Assembly (NCBI RefSeq): GCF_009846755.1
Contig: NZ_AQOR01000031.1
Location: forward strand, 1 to 45,345
DNA from: Alcanivorax sp. S71-1-4
Lineage (GTDB): Bacteria; Pseudomonadota; Gammaproteobacteria; Pseudomonadales; Alcanivoracaceae
DNA length: 45,345 nt
Reading direction: 5' to 3'
A program made the position numbers and the translations under genes. Below, in pieces: positions 36,939-45,019 of the stretch; position 1 is the stretch's first letter, and each line of letters opens with the position of its first letter. The notes under the pieces were generated by a model. The model was not told the origin of the DNA. It worked only from the letters and a program-made list of their open reading frames with translations, and ran no database searches.

Positions 36939-38954
36939 TTACCAGTGAATCCCCTTGAACAGCCGTGAAAACGCCTGCTGCTCGCGGCTGATCTTCTTCG
37001 GTGTGTTTTCCTTCTGCCCCAGGGCGGCCGCCGAGTCCGAGAAAATCTTGTAGCCAGTGTTCATGATGGTCTCGGTGATCTTCGGTGTCAGGAAATGCAT
37101 CACCGAACCAAGAATGCCCAGATTTGTGGCGATGCGCTTCGGCTGGCGGATGATCGCGTCGCTGATCATGTCTGCCGCCTGGCTCGGGCTGATGGTCGGC
37201 ACATGGTTGTAGATTTTTGTCGGCGCGATCATCGGCGTGCGAACCAGTGGCATATTGATGGTGGTGAAGCGGATGCCCTGGTGCGCCATCTCTGACGCGG
37301 CGCAGCGGCTGAACGCATCCAGCGCTGCCTTGGAGGCCACGTAGGCAGAGAAGCGCGGTGCGTTGGTCAGCACACCAATGGACGAAATATTGATGATGTG
37401 GCCGCCGCCCTGTTCGGTCATTGACGGCAGCAGCTTCATAATCAGCCGCAGTGCGCCGAAATAGTTGAGCTGCATGGTGCGCTCGAAATCGTGGAAGCGG
37501 TCCAGCGCATGCATCACGGAACGGCGGATAGAGCGGCCGGCATTGTTGACCAGGACATCCACATGGCCGTGGTCCCGGAGCACTTCTTCCACCAGCGCAT
37601 CGCAACTGGCCAGGTCGGAGACATCGCAACTGTAGGCCTGTGCGCGGCCGCCGATCTTGGCGATTTCATCCAGTGTTTCGTCGAGCTTTTCCTTGGTGCG
37701 GGCGACCACCAGCACATAGGCACCGGCGCGGGCCAGTTTCAGCGCGGTGGCCTTGCCGATGCCGGAGGTGGCGCCGGTGACCAGCACCACTTTGTCGGCC
37801 ACGCGCTCTTCCAGTGTTGGCAGGGGTTGCAACTCGTCGGCGCGCTCATCGCGCTCCGGGTCCAGGTGATTGGCCCAGTAATCCCACAGCATCTGTGCGT
37901 AGGATTCCAGTTCCGGGGCCTGAATGCCGCTGCCTTCCAGCGCCGCGCGCGTGCGGTCGTTGGCATAGGTCGTCGGGTAGGTCAGGAATTTCAGGGTGGC
38001 TTCCGGGATATCGAGGCTTTCCAGCGCCTGGTTGAGCAGGAATTTGCTTGGCGGCAGGCTGGCCACACCCTTGCGCAGCATGCCGATGCCCGGCAGGGCG
38101 CGGAACAGGCTGTTGTCCAGGCGCACCGCCATTTTCGGGGCGTCGGCCACGGCGGCGAAAATATTCACCACCTCGCCCAGGCTGTAGTGGCGGTCGGCGG
38201 TGAGGTGGAAGCATTCCCCGTCACGGCCGCTCTGGTGCGCCAGCTGGTCGATGGCGTCGGCGACGAAGTCCACCGGCACAATGTTGAAGCGGCCACCCTC
38301 GACACCGAGCAGCGGAATCCAGGGCGGCAGCAGATCGTGCAGGCGCTGGATCAGCTTGAACAGATAATAGGGGCCGTCGATCTTGTCCATCTCGCCGGAC
38401 TGCGAGTGGCCGACCACCATGGACGGGCGGTAGATGCGCACCGGCAGCTTGGCCTCTTCGCGCACCAGCCGCTCGGATTCGTGTTTGGTGTAGAGATAGG
38501 GATCGGTGAGCGGCCCGGCTTCCTCGAACATGGTTTCGTCGAAGGTGCCTTCATACAGGCCGCCGGCGGCGACCGAGCTGACGTGATGGAAGCATTTCGC
38601 GCCCAGTTCCTCGGCCAGTTTCAGCGCCTGCCGGGTGCCTTCGATGTTGGTCACCTGCTGGCTCTCGGCGTCCATGTTCAGATCATAGATGGCAGCCAGG
38701 TGCATGAACTGGTCGATCTGCCCCTTGAGGTCGTCGCGCTCGCGCTTGCTCACGCCCAGCAGCTTGCGGGTCATGTCGCCCTTGATCGCCACCAGTTGCT
38801 CCGGCTCGACCTTCAGGCGCTTGCGCAGGGCATCGATCTTGTACTCTGAGCCCGGGCGCACCAGTGCGAAAACACGGGTGCCGGGCCGCTTGAGCAGGCG
38901 GGCAACAAGAAAACGACCGATAAAGCCGGTAGCGCCGGTGACGAAGTAATTCAT
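36939..38954 (-). CDS. Two-domain fatty acyl-CoA reductase (alcohol-forming, FAR)
   Basis: From ATG 38954 the product is 671 residues. The N-terminal domain (1-370) is an extended SDR/male-sterility type with T-G-A-T-G-F-I-G-R at 6-14 and Y153-x3-K157; the C-terminal domain (385-671) is a classical SDR with T-G-A-T-S-G-I-G (393-400), N-N-A-G (470-473) and Y538-x3-K542. Start, blocks and the end (F-K-G-I-H-W) agree closely with the Marinobacter FAR (Maqu_2507 type) as I remember it, which makes fatty alcohol from acyl-CoA via aldehyde for wax esters. A promoter and an 18-base palindrome lie upstream, and a TetR gene diverges. The frame continues to 39191, but family similarity begins at 38954. 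Confidence 0.93.
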   Translation of the reverse strand: MNYFVTGATGFIGRFLVARLLKRPGTRVFALVRPGSEYKIDALRKRLKVEPEQLVAIKGDMTRKLLGVSKRERDDLKGQIDQFMHLAAIYDLNMDAESQQVTNIEGTRQALKLAEELGAKCFHHVSSVAAGGLYEGTFDETMFEEAGPLTDPYLYTKHESERLVREEAKLPVRIYRPSMVVGHSQSGEMDKIDGPYYLFKLIQRLHDLLPPWIPLLGVEGGRFNIVPVDFVADAIDQLAHQSGRDGECFHLTADRHYSLGEVVNIFAAVADAPKMAVRLDNSLFRALPGIGMLRKGVASLPPSKFLLNQALESLDIPEATLKFLTYPTTYANDRTRAALEGSGIQAPELESYAQMLWDYWANHLDPERDERADELQPLPTLEERVADKVVLVTGATSGIGKATALKLARAGAYVLVVARTKEKLDETLDEIAKIGGRAQAYSCDVSDLASCDALVEEVLRDHGHVDVLVNNAGRSIRRSVMHALDRFHDFERTMQLNYFGALRLIMKLLPSMTEQGGGHIINISSIGVLTNAPRFSAYVASKAALDAFSRCAASEMAHQGIRFTTINMPLVRTPMIAPTKIYNHVPTISPSQAADMISDAIIRQPKRIATNLGILGSVMHFLTPKITETIMNTGYKIFSDSAAALGQKENTPKKISREQQAFSRLFKGIHW

Positions 38955-39182
38955 GGAACGGACCCCTTTTTGCTTCCCTGTTGTGGACCGCTGAGCGCAC
39001 AGCGGCGTGACATTGATACCTGCGTGGCCTGGCGCTCTCTCTCGGCGCCCTTGGCTGGCCATGCTGTCCCGCTCCTGCCCGGAGCGGTCGTATTGTCCTG
39101 TGTGATAGTCGCCCCGCTGTGTGACAGCCGTCCAGCGGAGGCCGCTGGATGCCTTGCAGGTTTTTTGCCATGTCGGCATTTT

Positions 39183-39200
39183 GACTAACAAGTGTGAGTC
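39183..39200. promoter_or_regulatory. Operator candidate of the TetR/FAR region
   Basis: The 18 bases fit GACTnACAnnTGTnAGTC, so all fixed positions are symmetric. It lies directly downstream of the FAR -10 element, over the expected transcription start. Its outer GACT/AGTC halves and ACA/TGT core recall the DesT/FabR operators of gammaproteobacteria, whose repressors resemble the product of the adjacent gene. Confidence 0.65.
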
Positions 39201-39202
39201 GA

Positions 39203-39231
39203 ATTTTGGGGTTGGATGCGGGTCATGTCAA
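39203..39231 (-). promoter_or_regulatory. FAR promoter
   Basis: On the minus strand a perfect -35 TTGACA (39226-39231) is 17 bases from CAAAAT (39203-39208, four of six to consensus). Transcription should start near 39196, inside the palindrome, giving a leader of about 240 bases before the FAR ATG. Confidence 0.6.
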
Positions 39232-39329
39232 TAATCGGTACAAAAAAAGTACAGAATTAGAAGTTGTGATGTCAGATTGATCAATATAGGCTAACAACTG
39301 TTCTGCGAATATGGGCCGATGAGTCAGCC

Positions 39330-39968
39330 ATGAGTACGCTTTCCCGCGCTGAGAAGAAACAACATACCCGTGAACGTATCCTTCAGGCGACGCTGTCGCT
39401 GATCACGGAAGGCCGCAGCCTGGACAGCCTGGGCCTGCGGGAAGTGGCGCGGGCTGCCGACCTGGCCCCCACCTCCCTGTACAACCATTTCCCGGACATG
39501 GAAGCGCTGGGGCTGGCGCTGGTGGAGCAGGCCTGCACCCGCCTGCGTGAACGCATGCGTGAAGGCCGGCAGGCACTGATCAAGGGGCAGGCCAGCACCG
39601 CCATCCGCAGCATGATAGAGCGCTTCATCGGTTACCTGGACGATCATCAGATCGAGTTCCGGCTGCTGGTGCGTCAACGCCTGGGGCCGTCGCCGGTGTA
39701 CCAGAAGCGTATCCACCGGGCGCTGCAATTGCTGGTGGAAGAATTGGCCGACGATGTGCGGCAGGTCGTCGCCACCCGTGTTCAGGTGCCGGTGAACGTG
39801 GAGGCGGAAGCCGAAGCGGCGGTGGCGATCATGTTCGGTTTCGGCATCCTGGCACTGGATATGTCACCGGACACCCGTGCATTGCAGCTGCCGCGCCTGG
39901 AAGTGCAGTTGCAGATGGTCTTCCTGGGAGGGCGGGCGATGGCAGCAGGCATGCGGCTCGATAGTTAA
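39330..39968 (+). CDS. TetR-family regulator, FabR/DesT-like
   Basis: The 212-residue protein has an N-terminal TetR helix-turn-helix (residues about 12-58: T-R-E-R-I-L-Q-A-T, then S-L-G-L-R-E-V-A-R-A-A-D-L-A-P-T-S-L-Y-N-H-F in two parts). The words L-R-E-V-A-R, A-P-T-S-(L/F)-Y-(N/R)-H-F and the following E-A-L-G-L are those of FabR and DesT, repressors that sense acyl-CoA or acyl-ACP saturation. The C-terminal ligand domain is all-helical. It diverges from FAR across a palindromic operator, so FAR is its likely target, probably with its own gene. It is not the fabR gene of membrane desaturation by context. Confidence 0.85.
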   Translation: MSTLSRAEKKQHTRERILQATLSLITEGRSLDSLGLREVARAADLAPTSLYNHFPDMEALGLALVEQACTRLRERMREGRQALIKGQASTAIRSMIERFIGYLDDHQIEFRLLVRQRLGPSPVYQKRIHRALQLLVEELADDVRQVVATRVQVPVNVEAEAEAAVAIMFGFGILALDMSPDTRALQLPRLEVQLQMVFLGGRAMAAGMRLDS

Positions 39969-40001
39969 TGGATTTGTGAGGTTTGTCCGGTAACTTTATG
40001 A

Positions 40002-40032
40002 CAACGCTCATGAAAATATGATGAGCGGCGTT
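40002..40032. other. Imperfect hairpin after the TetR gene
   Basis: CAACGCTCAT pairs imperfectly with ATGAGCGGCGTTG across a short AT-rich loop. No T run follows. It may be a weak end signal for the TetR transcript. Confidence 0.3.
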
Positions 40033-40080
40033 GCTGGTTGTGCGTGATTACCTTAAAAGATGTGGGTAACTTACTGATTC

Positions 40081-40431
40081 ATGGTGTCAGCGATGCACTT
40101 CAATCCTTGTGATCCCTACGATGCCGCAGCCCTGTACGACATGTGGCTCAATTGCCAGGGCTGCCCGGCCACCTTCGATTTCGAGCCGTCACGGCCGCTC
40201 GGGCTGGACTACTATCATGACATCGGCCAACGGGCGAAGGCAGAGCGCTGGGTGGTGCGGGAGCAGGACGATCCGTCTGATCCACTGGGTGTCTCCTATC
40301 TGGTGCTCTGTGCCTGTTGTGGTGACCGTTTCGGCATGGTGCCGGAGGCGGCCCTGCGCCGGGCGCCGGCGCCGGTGATCGCGGAAATCTGCTCGGCGCT
40401 GCGGGATGCCGAGGCCGGTGTTGCCGCATAG
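40081..40431 (+). CDS. Small cysteine-rich protein, possible zinc ribbon
   Basis: The 116-residue product is not recognised. It has a C25-x2-C28 pair (NCQGC) and a second cluster C77-x-C79-C80 (CACCGDRFG) about 50 residues later, which could bind one zinc ion in a split ribbon. The middle part has Asp/Arg-rich segments and no membrane helix. A second ATG at 40093 is equally possible because no strong ribosome site is seen. It stands alone between the TetR gene and the nitroreductase gene. Confidence 0.6.
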   Translation: MVSAMHFNPCDPYDAAALYDMWLNCQGCPATFDFEPSRPLGLDYYHDIGQRAKAERWVVREQDDPSDPLGVSYLVLCACCGDRFGMVPEAALRRAPAPVIAEICSALRDAEAGVAA

Positions 40432-40572
40432 AGTAAGTCTCACGAAGTAAGTGACTGCACACTCAGGGTGGCGGAAGTGTCGCGGCTGCCCACGCCGTGG
40501 TTGCTTTCGCCATGGTCCCCGCCTTTGTGCCGCTCCTATAGTGCGTGCTTTGCATTCGCCCAAGGAGACGCC

Positions 40573-41250
40573 ATGACCGCCGCTGACATGAGCCTGGAGC
40601 AGGCCCTGCAGACCCGCCGCTCCGTGCGCGGTTTCCTCGACAAGCCGGTGCCCCGCGAGACACTGGATGCCGTATTCGCATTGGCACAGCTCACCCCGAG
40701 TAACTGCAATATCCAGCCCTGGCGCGCGCTGGTGGCGTCCGGCAGCGTCCGTGACACCTTGCGTGCGCGGATGGTCGAAAAGGCCGGCAACGGCGTCATG
40801 ATCAACCCCGATTTCGAGGCCATGCCCACCTTCGAGGGTGATTACCGGCGCCGCCAGGTGGATTGCGCCGTCGAGCTGTATAACAACATGGGTATTGCCC
40901 GCGACGACAAGGCCGGCCGTACACGTGCCGTGCTGCGCAACTTTGAACTGTTTGATGCACCGCATGTGGTGTTCATCGGCATGGACCGGCGCTTCGGCGT
41001 CACGGTGGCGCTGGATGTGGGCATGTATATCCAGAGCCTGATGCTGGCCATGACGGCCTTTGGTATCGGCTCCTGCGCCCAGGGCAGCATGCGTTACTAC
41101 CCGGACGACGTGCGCGAGCTGTTCGATGAGCCCGACAGCACCGCCATCCTGTGCGGCATCAGCTTCGGTTACGAGGACGTCGCGGTGCCGGCCAACCGTA
41201 CCCGCATCGGGCGTGACCCGCTGGCTGCGAGTGTGGTGTTCCGTAGCTGA
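40573..41250 (+). CDS. Nitroreductase-family flavoprotein
   Basis: From ATG 40573, with CAAGGAG eight bases upstream, the product is 225 residues. It has the FMN phosphate-binding start R-R-S-V-R-G-F (residues 15-21), S-N-C-N-I-Q-P-W-R near 50, and the C-terminal G-x-G-S-C-A-Q-G and I-S-F-G-Y motifs of the PnbA/NfnB group. These dimeric enzymes reduce nitroaromatics, quinones or enones with NAD(P)H. A TATAGT at 40537-40542 may be the -10, with no good -35. The longer frame from 40468 is not supported. Confidence 0.88.
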   Translation: MTAADMSLEQALQTRRSVRGFLDKPVPRETLDAVFALAQLTPSNCNIQPWRALVASGSVRDTLRARMVEKAGNGVMINPDFEAMPTFEGDYRRRQVDCAVELYNNMGIARDDKAGRTRAVLRNFELFDAPHVVFIGMDRRFGVTVALDVGMYIQSLMLAMTAFGIGSCAQGSMRYYPDDVRELFDEPDSTAILCGISFGYEDVAVPANRTRIGRDPLAASVVFRS

Positions 41251-41322
41251 CGGCGGGTTGGCCCACTTGGCGGCGGCCACAGCGATACAATCGCGGTTTT
41301 CCACCGCTCCGGGAGCCCAGGG

Positions 41323-42162
41323 ATGAGCCTTCTCCACCCCGTTCGTGATGACGACAGCCTGGCCGATTTCAGCGTCAGTGAATTCACCCATGCCGGCTAC
41401 ACCTACCCGGTGTTCCGGCAGGGCGAGGGGCCGGCAGTGCTGATCGTTCACGAGGTGCCGGGTATCACGCCGGAAGTGGCCCGTTTTGCCCGGCGTGTGG
41501 CGGCAGAAGGCTTCACCGTGCTGATGCCGAGCCTGTTCGGCACACCGGGCCGGCATTTCTCGCCGGGCTACGTGGCGCAACAGATGGCGATGGCCTGTGT
41601 GCGCAAGGAATTTGCCGTGCTGGCCGCCCACCGCACCAGCCCGGTGACGGATTTCCTGCGTGGCCTGAGCCGCGCCGCGCACGAGGAACTGGGTGGCGCG
41701 GTGGGGGCCATCGGCATGTGCCTGACCGGCAATTTTGCCCTGGCGCTGGCCCTGGACCCCTGGGTGAAGGCGCCGGTGCTGAGCCAGCCATCTCTGCCGC
41801 TGGGCCTGACACCGGGCCTGCGGCGGGCGGTGCATCTGGCGCCGGCGGACGTGGCGCGGCTGCGCCAGCGCATGGACGAGGAACAGTTGAAGGTGCTCGG
41901 GCTGCGCTTCACGGCCGATGCCCTGTGTGGCGGCAGCCGCTTCAGGGCGCTGCGCGAGCGGCTCGGGCCGGGGTTCGAGGGGATCGAGATTTCCTCCCGC
42001 CCCGGTAACCCGCACGGTATTGCGCCGGTGGCGCACTCGGTGGTGACCACGGATCTCGTGGACGAGGCGGGCCATCCGACCCGTCAGGCGCTGGATCGCG
42101 TGCTCGGCTTCTTCCGGGAAGCGCTGCAGGAGGCCCCTGCGGCGTCCGGGGCCGGAGTGTGA
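41323..42162 (+). CDS. Dienelactone-hydrolase-family protein
   Basis: The 279-residue alpha/beta hydrolase has V-H-E-V-P-G-I near residue 42 (the family Glu), the nucleophile Cys133 in G-M-C-L-T-G-N (family pattern G-x-C-x-G-G, here Asn for the second Gly), and a His in N-P-H-G-I-A near the C-terminus. No signal peptide is seen. The true substrate is unknown; the family includes carboxymethylenebutenolidase and many general esterases. It follows the nitroreductase by 72 bases on the same strand. Confidence 0.85.
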   Translation: MSLLHPVRDDDSLADFSVSEFTHAGYTYPVFRQGEGPAVLIVHEVPGITPEVARFARRVAAEGFTVLMPSLFGTPGRHFSPGYVAQQMAMACVRKEFAVLAAHRTSPVTDFLRGLSRAAHEELGGAVGAIGMCLTGNFALALALDPWVKAPVLSQPSLPLGLTPGLRRAVHLAPADVARLRQRMDEEQLKVLGLRFTADALCGGSRFRALRERLGPGFEGIEISSRPGNPHGIAPVAHSVVTTDLVDEAGHPTRQALDRVLGFFREALQEAPAASGAGV

Positions 42163-42207
42163 TAGACTCCCGCGCCTTGTAACTCAGGCAGGCGCTATCG
42201 GTCACGC

Positions 42208-42567
42208 ATGATCATTGTCAAAGGCGAAATTCCGGTCAAAGAAGACCATCGGGACGAAGCGGTGGCGCTGGTGCAGGCGCTGGCCGAGGCATCCCGGTCT
42301 GAAGACGGCTGCCTTTCCTATGAAGTCTATGTGCAGGCGGACCGGCCCGAGGTCATCATGATCTGGCAACAATGGCGTTCACTGGCCGCGCTGGAAACCC
42401 ATTTTGCCTCCGATCATGTGGACGCCTTTCTCGACGCCATCCCTGACATGATCGACGGCCAGGTCACCTCGTCGCGCTATGAAGTGCAGGCAGAGGAATC
42501 CGATGATCTGGACGAGATGATGGAACTGCCGCGTGTGCTTTACGGTGACGAAATCATCATGCACTGA
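42208..42567 (+). CDS. ABM (YgiN-like) monooxygenase-fold protein
   Basis: The 119-residue protein starts M-I-I-V-K-G-E-I-P-V-K and has the ABM ferredoxin-like pattern: E-A-S-R-S-E-D-G-C-L-S-Y-E-V-Y near 28-41, then W-Q-Q-W-R-S and L-E-T-H-F-A-S near 60-70. Family members oxidise quinols or heme-like molecules or merely scavenge. The C-terminal 25 residues are acidic and extend beyond the usual 95-100. Its leader has TAGACT followed by CCCGCGCC (42163-42176), a possible promoter without a good -35. Confidence 0.82.
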   Translation: MIIVKGEIPVKEDHRDEAVALVQALAEASRSEDGCLSYEVYVQADRPEVIMIWQQWRSLAALETHFASDHVDAFLDAIPDMIDGQVTSSRYEVQAEESDDLDEMMELPRVLYGDEIIMH

Positions 42568-42604
42568 TCAGGCCGGAACCACCTGAACCAGCCCTGATCG
42601 TTTT
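42566..42604 (+). terminator. Terminator after the ABM gene
   Basis: GATCAGG (42566-42572) pairs with CCTGATC (42593-42599), followed by G and TTTT. The stem starts at the stop codon. It separates the ABM gene from the MoxR unit. Confidence 0.5.
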
Positions 42605-42685
42605 GGTCAGGACGCCCCTCCCCGCTGTGCTTTACACTGCCTGACACCCGCGTTATCACCATCCCGCGCTGTCAGGAGACGCTGA

Positions 42686-43603
42686 GTGAAAACCCGCATT
42701 GCCTCGGTGGACGAGGTCCGCGAGAACTTTGCCCGCCAGGGGTATATCTGCAACGACGACATCGCCATGGCGGTGTTCCTGGCTGCGCAATTGCGCAAGC
42801 CCGTGCTGGTGGAAGGCCCGCCCGGCGTCGGCAAGACGGAGCTGGCGAAGGCCTCCGCCGCGTTTCTGGAAGCCCCGCTGATCCGCCTGCAGTGTTACGA
42901 AGGGCTGGATGAAACCCGCGCCCTGTACGAATGGAAATACAGCAAGCAGTTGCTGTACACGCAACTGCTGAAAGAAAAGCTCGGCGATGTGCTCGGTGAT
43001 GCGCAGACACTGACTGATTCCATGCAGCGCCTGGCCGGTTTCGGTGATGCGTTTTATTCCGAGGATTTTCTGGAGCCGCGTCCCTTGCTGCAGGCGTTGC
43101 GGTCGGACGAAGCACCGGTGTTGCTGATCGACGAGATCGACAAGGCTGATCAGGAATTCGAAGCGTTCCTGCTGGAGCTGTTGTCCGACTACCAGATCTC
43201 CATTCCCGAACTCGGCACCATTACGGCACGCAATGAACCGCTGGTGTTCCTGACCAGCAACAATACCCGCGAGTTGTCCGACGCGCTCAAGCGCCGCTGC
43301 CTGCATTTGTATATTCCCTTTCCGGACATCCGGCTGGAGCAGCAGATCATCGCCGCGCGCGTGCCGGACGTGGCGGCGGGCCTGCGTGAGCAACTGGCCA
43401 CGTTCGTGTCGCGGCTGCGTGCCATGGACCTGAAAAAACATCCCGCCGTGTCGGAAACCCTCGACTGGGCGCGCGCACTGGTGCTGTTGCACGCGCAGTC
43501 CCTGACCCCGGAACTGGTGGAAGCCACACTGCGGCTGCTGCTCAAGTATGAGGAAGACCTTGTGACCGCCCGTGCGGACATGTCCCGGCTGTTGAAACCC
43601 TGA
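42686..43603 (+). CDS. MoxR-family AAA+ ATPase
   Basis: The 305-residue protein starts with GTG after AGGAG. It has Walker A G-P-P-G-V-G-K-T at 44-51, Walker B V-L-L-I-D-E at 145-150 with the MoxR-type I-D-K-A-D, sensor 1 T-S-N-N-T-R and an arginine-finger region L-K-R-R-C. MoxR ATPases act as metal- or cofactor-insertion chaperones together with a VWA protein. Its stop overlaps the start of the VWA gene by one base, so the two are co-translated. Confidence 0.93.
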   Translation: MKTRIASVDEVRENFARQGYICNDDIAMAVFLAAQLRKPVLVEGPPGVGKTELAKASAAFLEAPLIRLQCYEGLDETRALYEWKYSKQLLYTQLLKEKLGDVLGDAQTLTDSMQRLAGFGDAFYSEDFLEPRPLLQALRSDEAPVLLIDEIDKADQEFEAFLLELLSDYQISIPELGTITARNEPLVFLTSNNTRELSDALKRRCLHLYIPFPDIRLEQQIIAARVPDVAAGLREQLATFVSRLRAMDLKKHPAVSETLDWARALVLLHAQSLTPELVEATLRLLLKYEEDLVTARADMSRLLKP

Positions 43604-44970
43604 TGGCCACGGATACCCTGACCGAATTCGTCAAGGCGCTGAGGGGGGCCGGTGTGCCCGTCTCGACGGCGGAGACACTGGACGCGGTGCGGGTCACCGA
43701 GCAGTTGGGGTACGACGATCGCAGGCGATTGAAAGCGGGGCTGTCACTGGCTCTGGCGAAAACCGAACAGGACAAGCTGCGCTTTGCGCAGTGCTTTGAT
43801 GATTTCTTCGCCTTCGCGCGGCCACGAGACACTGCACAGGCGCCGCGTGCCGCCGAGCCGCCGCAAGGTGGCGGTGGCGAATTCGGTGGTGGCGGCGCCG
43901 GCGGTGGCATGCAGGGCGTGACGTCCGAGCTGGGCCAGATGCTGGCGCAGGGTGACGAGGCGCAGCTTTCCGCGCGCATGGCGCAGGCGGCGCGCGCGGC
44001 CGGGTTATGGCAGATTCGCGTGATTACGCAGAAAGGGTTGTTTGCGCGCCGGGTGATGCGGGAAATGGGCGCCGAGGCGCTGGACGAAGAACTGATGGCG
44101 CTGGAACGTGACGGTGATCCGCGCGCCGTGCCGTTGCGCTCGGCGCGCACGGCGCTGCAGCAGCAGGTGCTGGAACAGGTCAACCGGGAGTTCCTGTTGC
44201 AGGCACGTGCCGAAGGCCAGCGTCTGCGTGAGCAGGCCATGCGCGACGTGAATCTGCGTGACCTGCATGAGTTCCGCGATGTGCAGGCGTTGGTGCAACG
44301 TATGGCCAGGCGGCTGATAGCGACCCATTCCCGGCGCCGGAAAAAAGCCAAGCGCGGCATGCTGGATGCGCGCCGTACCCTGATGAGCAGCGTGCGGCAC
44401 GATGGCCTGCCGGTGCGGCTGCACTGGAAGCGGGCGCGCCGTACACGGCCGCGCGTGTTCGTGATTTGTGATGTGTCCTCCTCCGTGGCGGCCGCTGCGC
44501 GTTTTCTGCTGCTGTTTCTCTATGCCGTCAATGAAGTGTTGCCACGGGTGCGCAGCTTTGCCTTTGCCTCGCGCTTTGGCGAGGTGACGGATTATTTCTC
44601 CGGGCCGTCAGGCCAGGCTGCCGGCGCGGTGGACCGCGTGCTGGCGGAGTATGCCGGCAGTGGCACTGATTACGGCGGCATGCTGTCGCAGTTCTGGGTG
44701 GATTGCGAGGGTGTGCTGGACAAGCAAAGCACGGTGATCATCCTCGGTGACGCGCGCAACAATAACCTGCCACCAGGGCAGCAGTGGCTGAAGCAGATCA
44801 GTGAGCGCGCCCGGCAAGTGCTGTGGCTGAACCCGGAAGGGCGCAACCGCTGGGGCAGTGGTGATTCGGAGATGCCGGCGTATCTGCCGTACTGCCGGCA
44901 GGCATTGCCCTGCCGCAACCTGGCGCAACTGGAACGGTTTGTTGATCTGTTACTGCGCGATGTGCGGTAG
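43603..44970 (+). CDS. VWA-domain protein, CoxE-like partner of MoxR
   Basis: The 455-residue protein has an N-terminal helical region, a Gly-rich stretch (about 88-105), a long charged helical middle (about 150-260) and a C-terminal VWA fold from about 283. The MIDAS residues are D290-x-S292-x-S294 (CDVSSS), then G-T-D-Y-G-G and L-G-D-A-R-N-N. This is the CoxE layout, whose relatives help mature molybdenum or other cofactor enzymes with MoxR. No client dehydrogenase lies in the window. The stop codon TAG is part of repeat copy C. Confidence 0.9.
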   Translation: MATDTLTEFVKALRGAGVPVSTAETLDAVRVTEQLGYDDRRRLKAGLSLALAKTEQDKLRFAQCFDDFFAFARPRDTAQAPRAAEPPQGGGGEFGGGGAGGGMQGVTSELGQMLAQGDEAQLSARMAQAARAAGLWQIRVITQKGLFARRVMREMGAEALDEELMALERDGDPRAVPLRSARTALQQQVLEQVNREFLLQARAEGQRLREQAMRDVNLRDLHEFRDVQALVQRMARRLIATHSRRRKKAKRGMLDARRTLMSSVRHDGLPVRLHWKRARRTRPRVFVICDVSSSVAAAARFLLLFLYAVNEVLPRVRSFAFASRFGEVTDYFSGPSGQAAGAVDRVLAEYAGSGTDYGGMLSQFWVDCEGVLDKQSTVIILGDARNNNLPPGQQWLKQISERARQVLWLNPEGRNRWGSGDSEMPAYLPYCRQALPCRNLAQLERFVDLLLRDVR

Positions 44971-44998
44971 GGTGGGTAGAGCGAATGCGAAACCCACC
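44967..44998. repeat. Single arm of the dispersed repeat, copy C
   Basis: This 32-base arm starts GTAGGGTGGGTAGAGC and ends GAAACCCACC, like the arms of copies A and B. No inverted partner follows. Its first bases provide the stop codon of the VWA gene. Confidence 0.8.
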
Positions 44999-45019
44999 GG
45001 GTCCATGCCAATTATTCAC

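Larger units (their letters stand above)
38955..39329. other. Divergent FAR / TetR control region
   Basis: Besides the FAR promoter and palindrome, the region becomes AT-rich toward the TetR gene. It holds GTAC-N7-GTAC near 39238-39253, the palindrome ATTGATCAAT near 39276-39285 and a TATAGG that may be the TetR -10. The part from 38955 to 39180 is an untranslated FAR leader with no supported gene. Confidence 0.5.

Noticed and set aside
37491-38849. Plus-strand open frame of 452 codons opposite FAR
   Set aside because: The FAR frame matches a known enzyme along its full length.
38955-39191. N-terminal extension of FAR by 79 residues
   Set aside because: The Rossmann fold starts at the ATG at 38954, as in relatives, and the extension would begin at or before the predicted transcription start.
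42140-42176. Full sigma-70 promoter before the ABM gene
   Set aside because: TAGACT with a GC-rich discriminator is present, but the sequence at the -35 distance does not fit.
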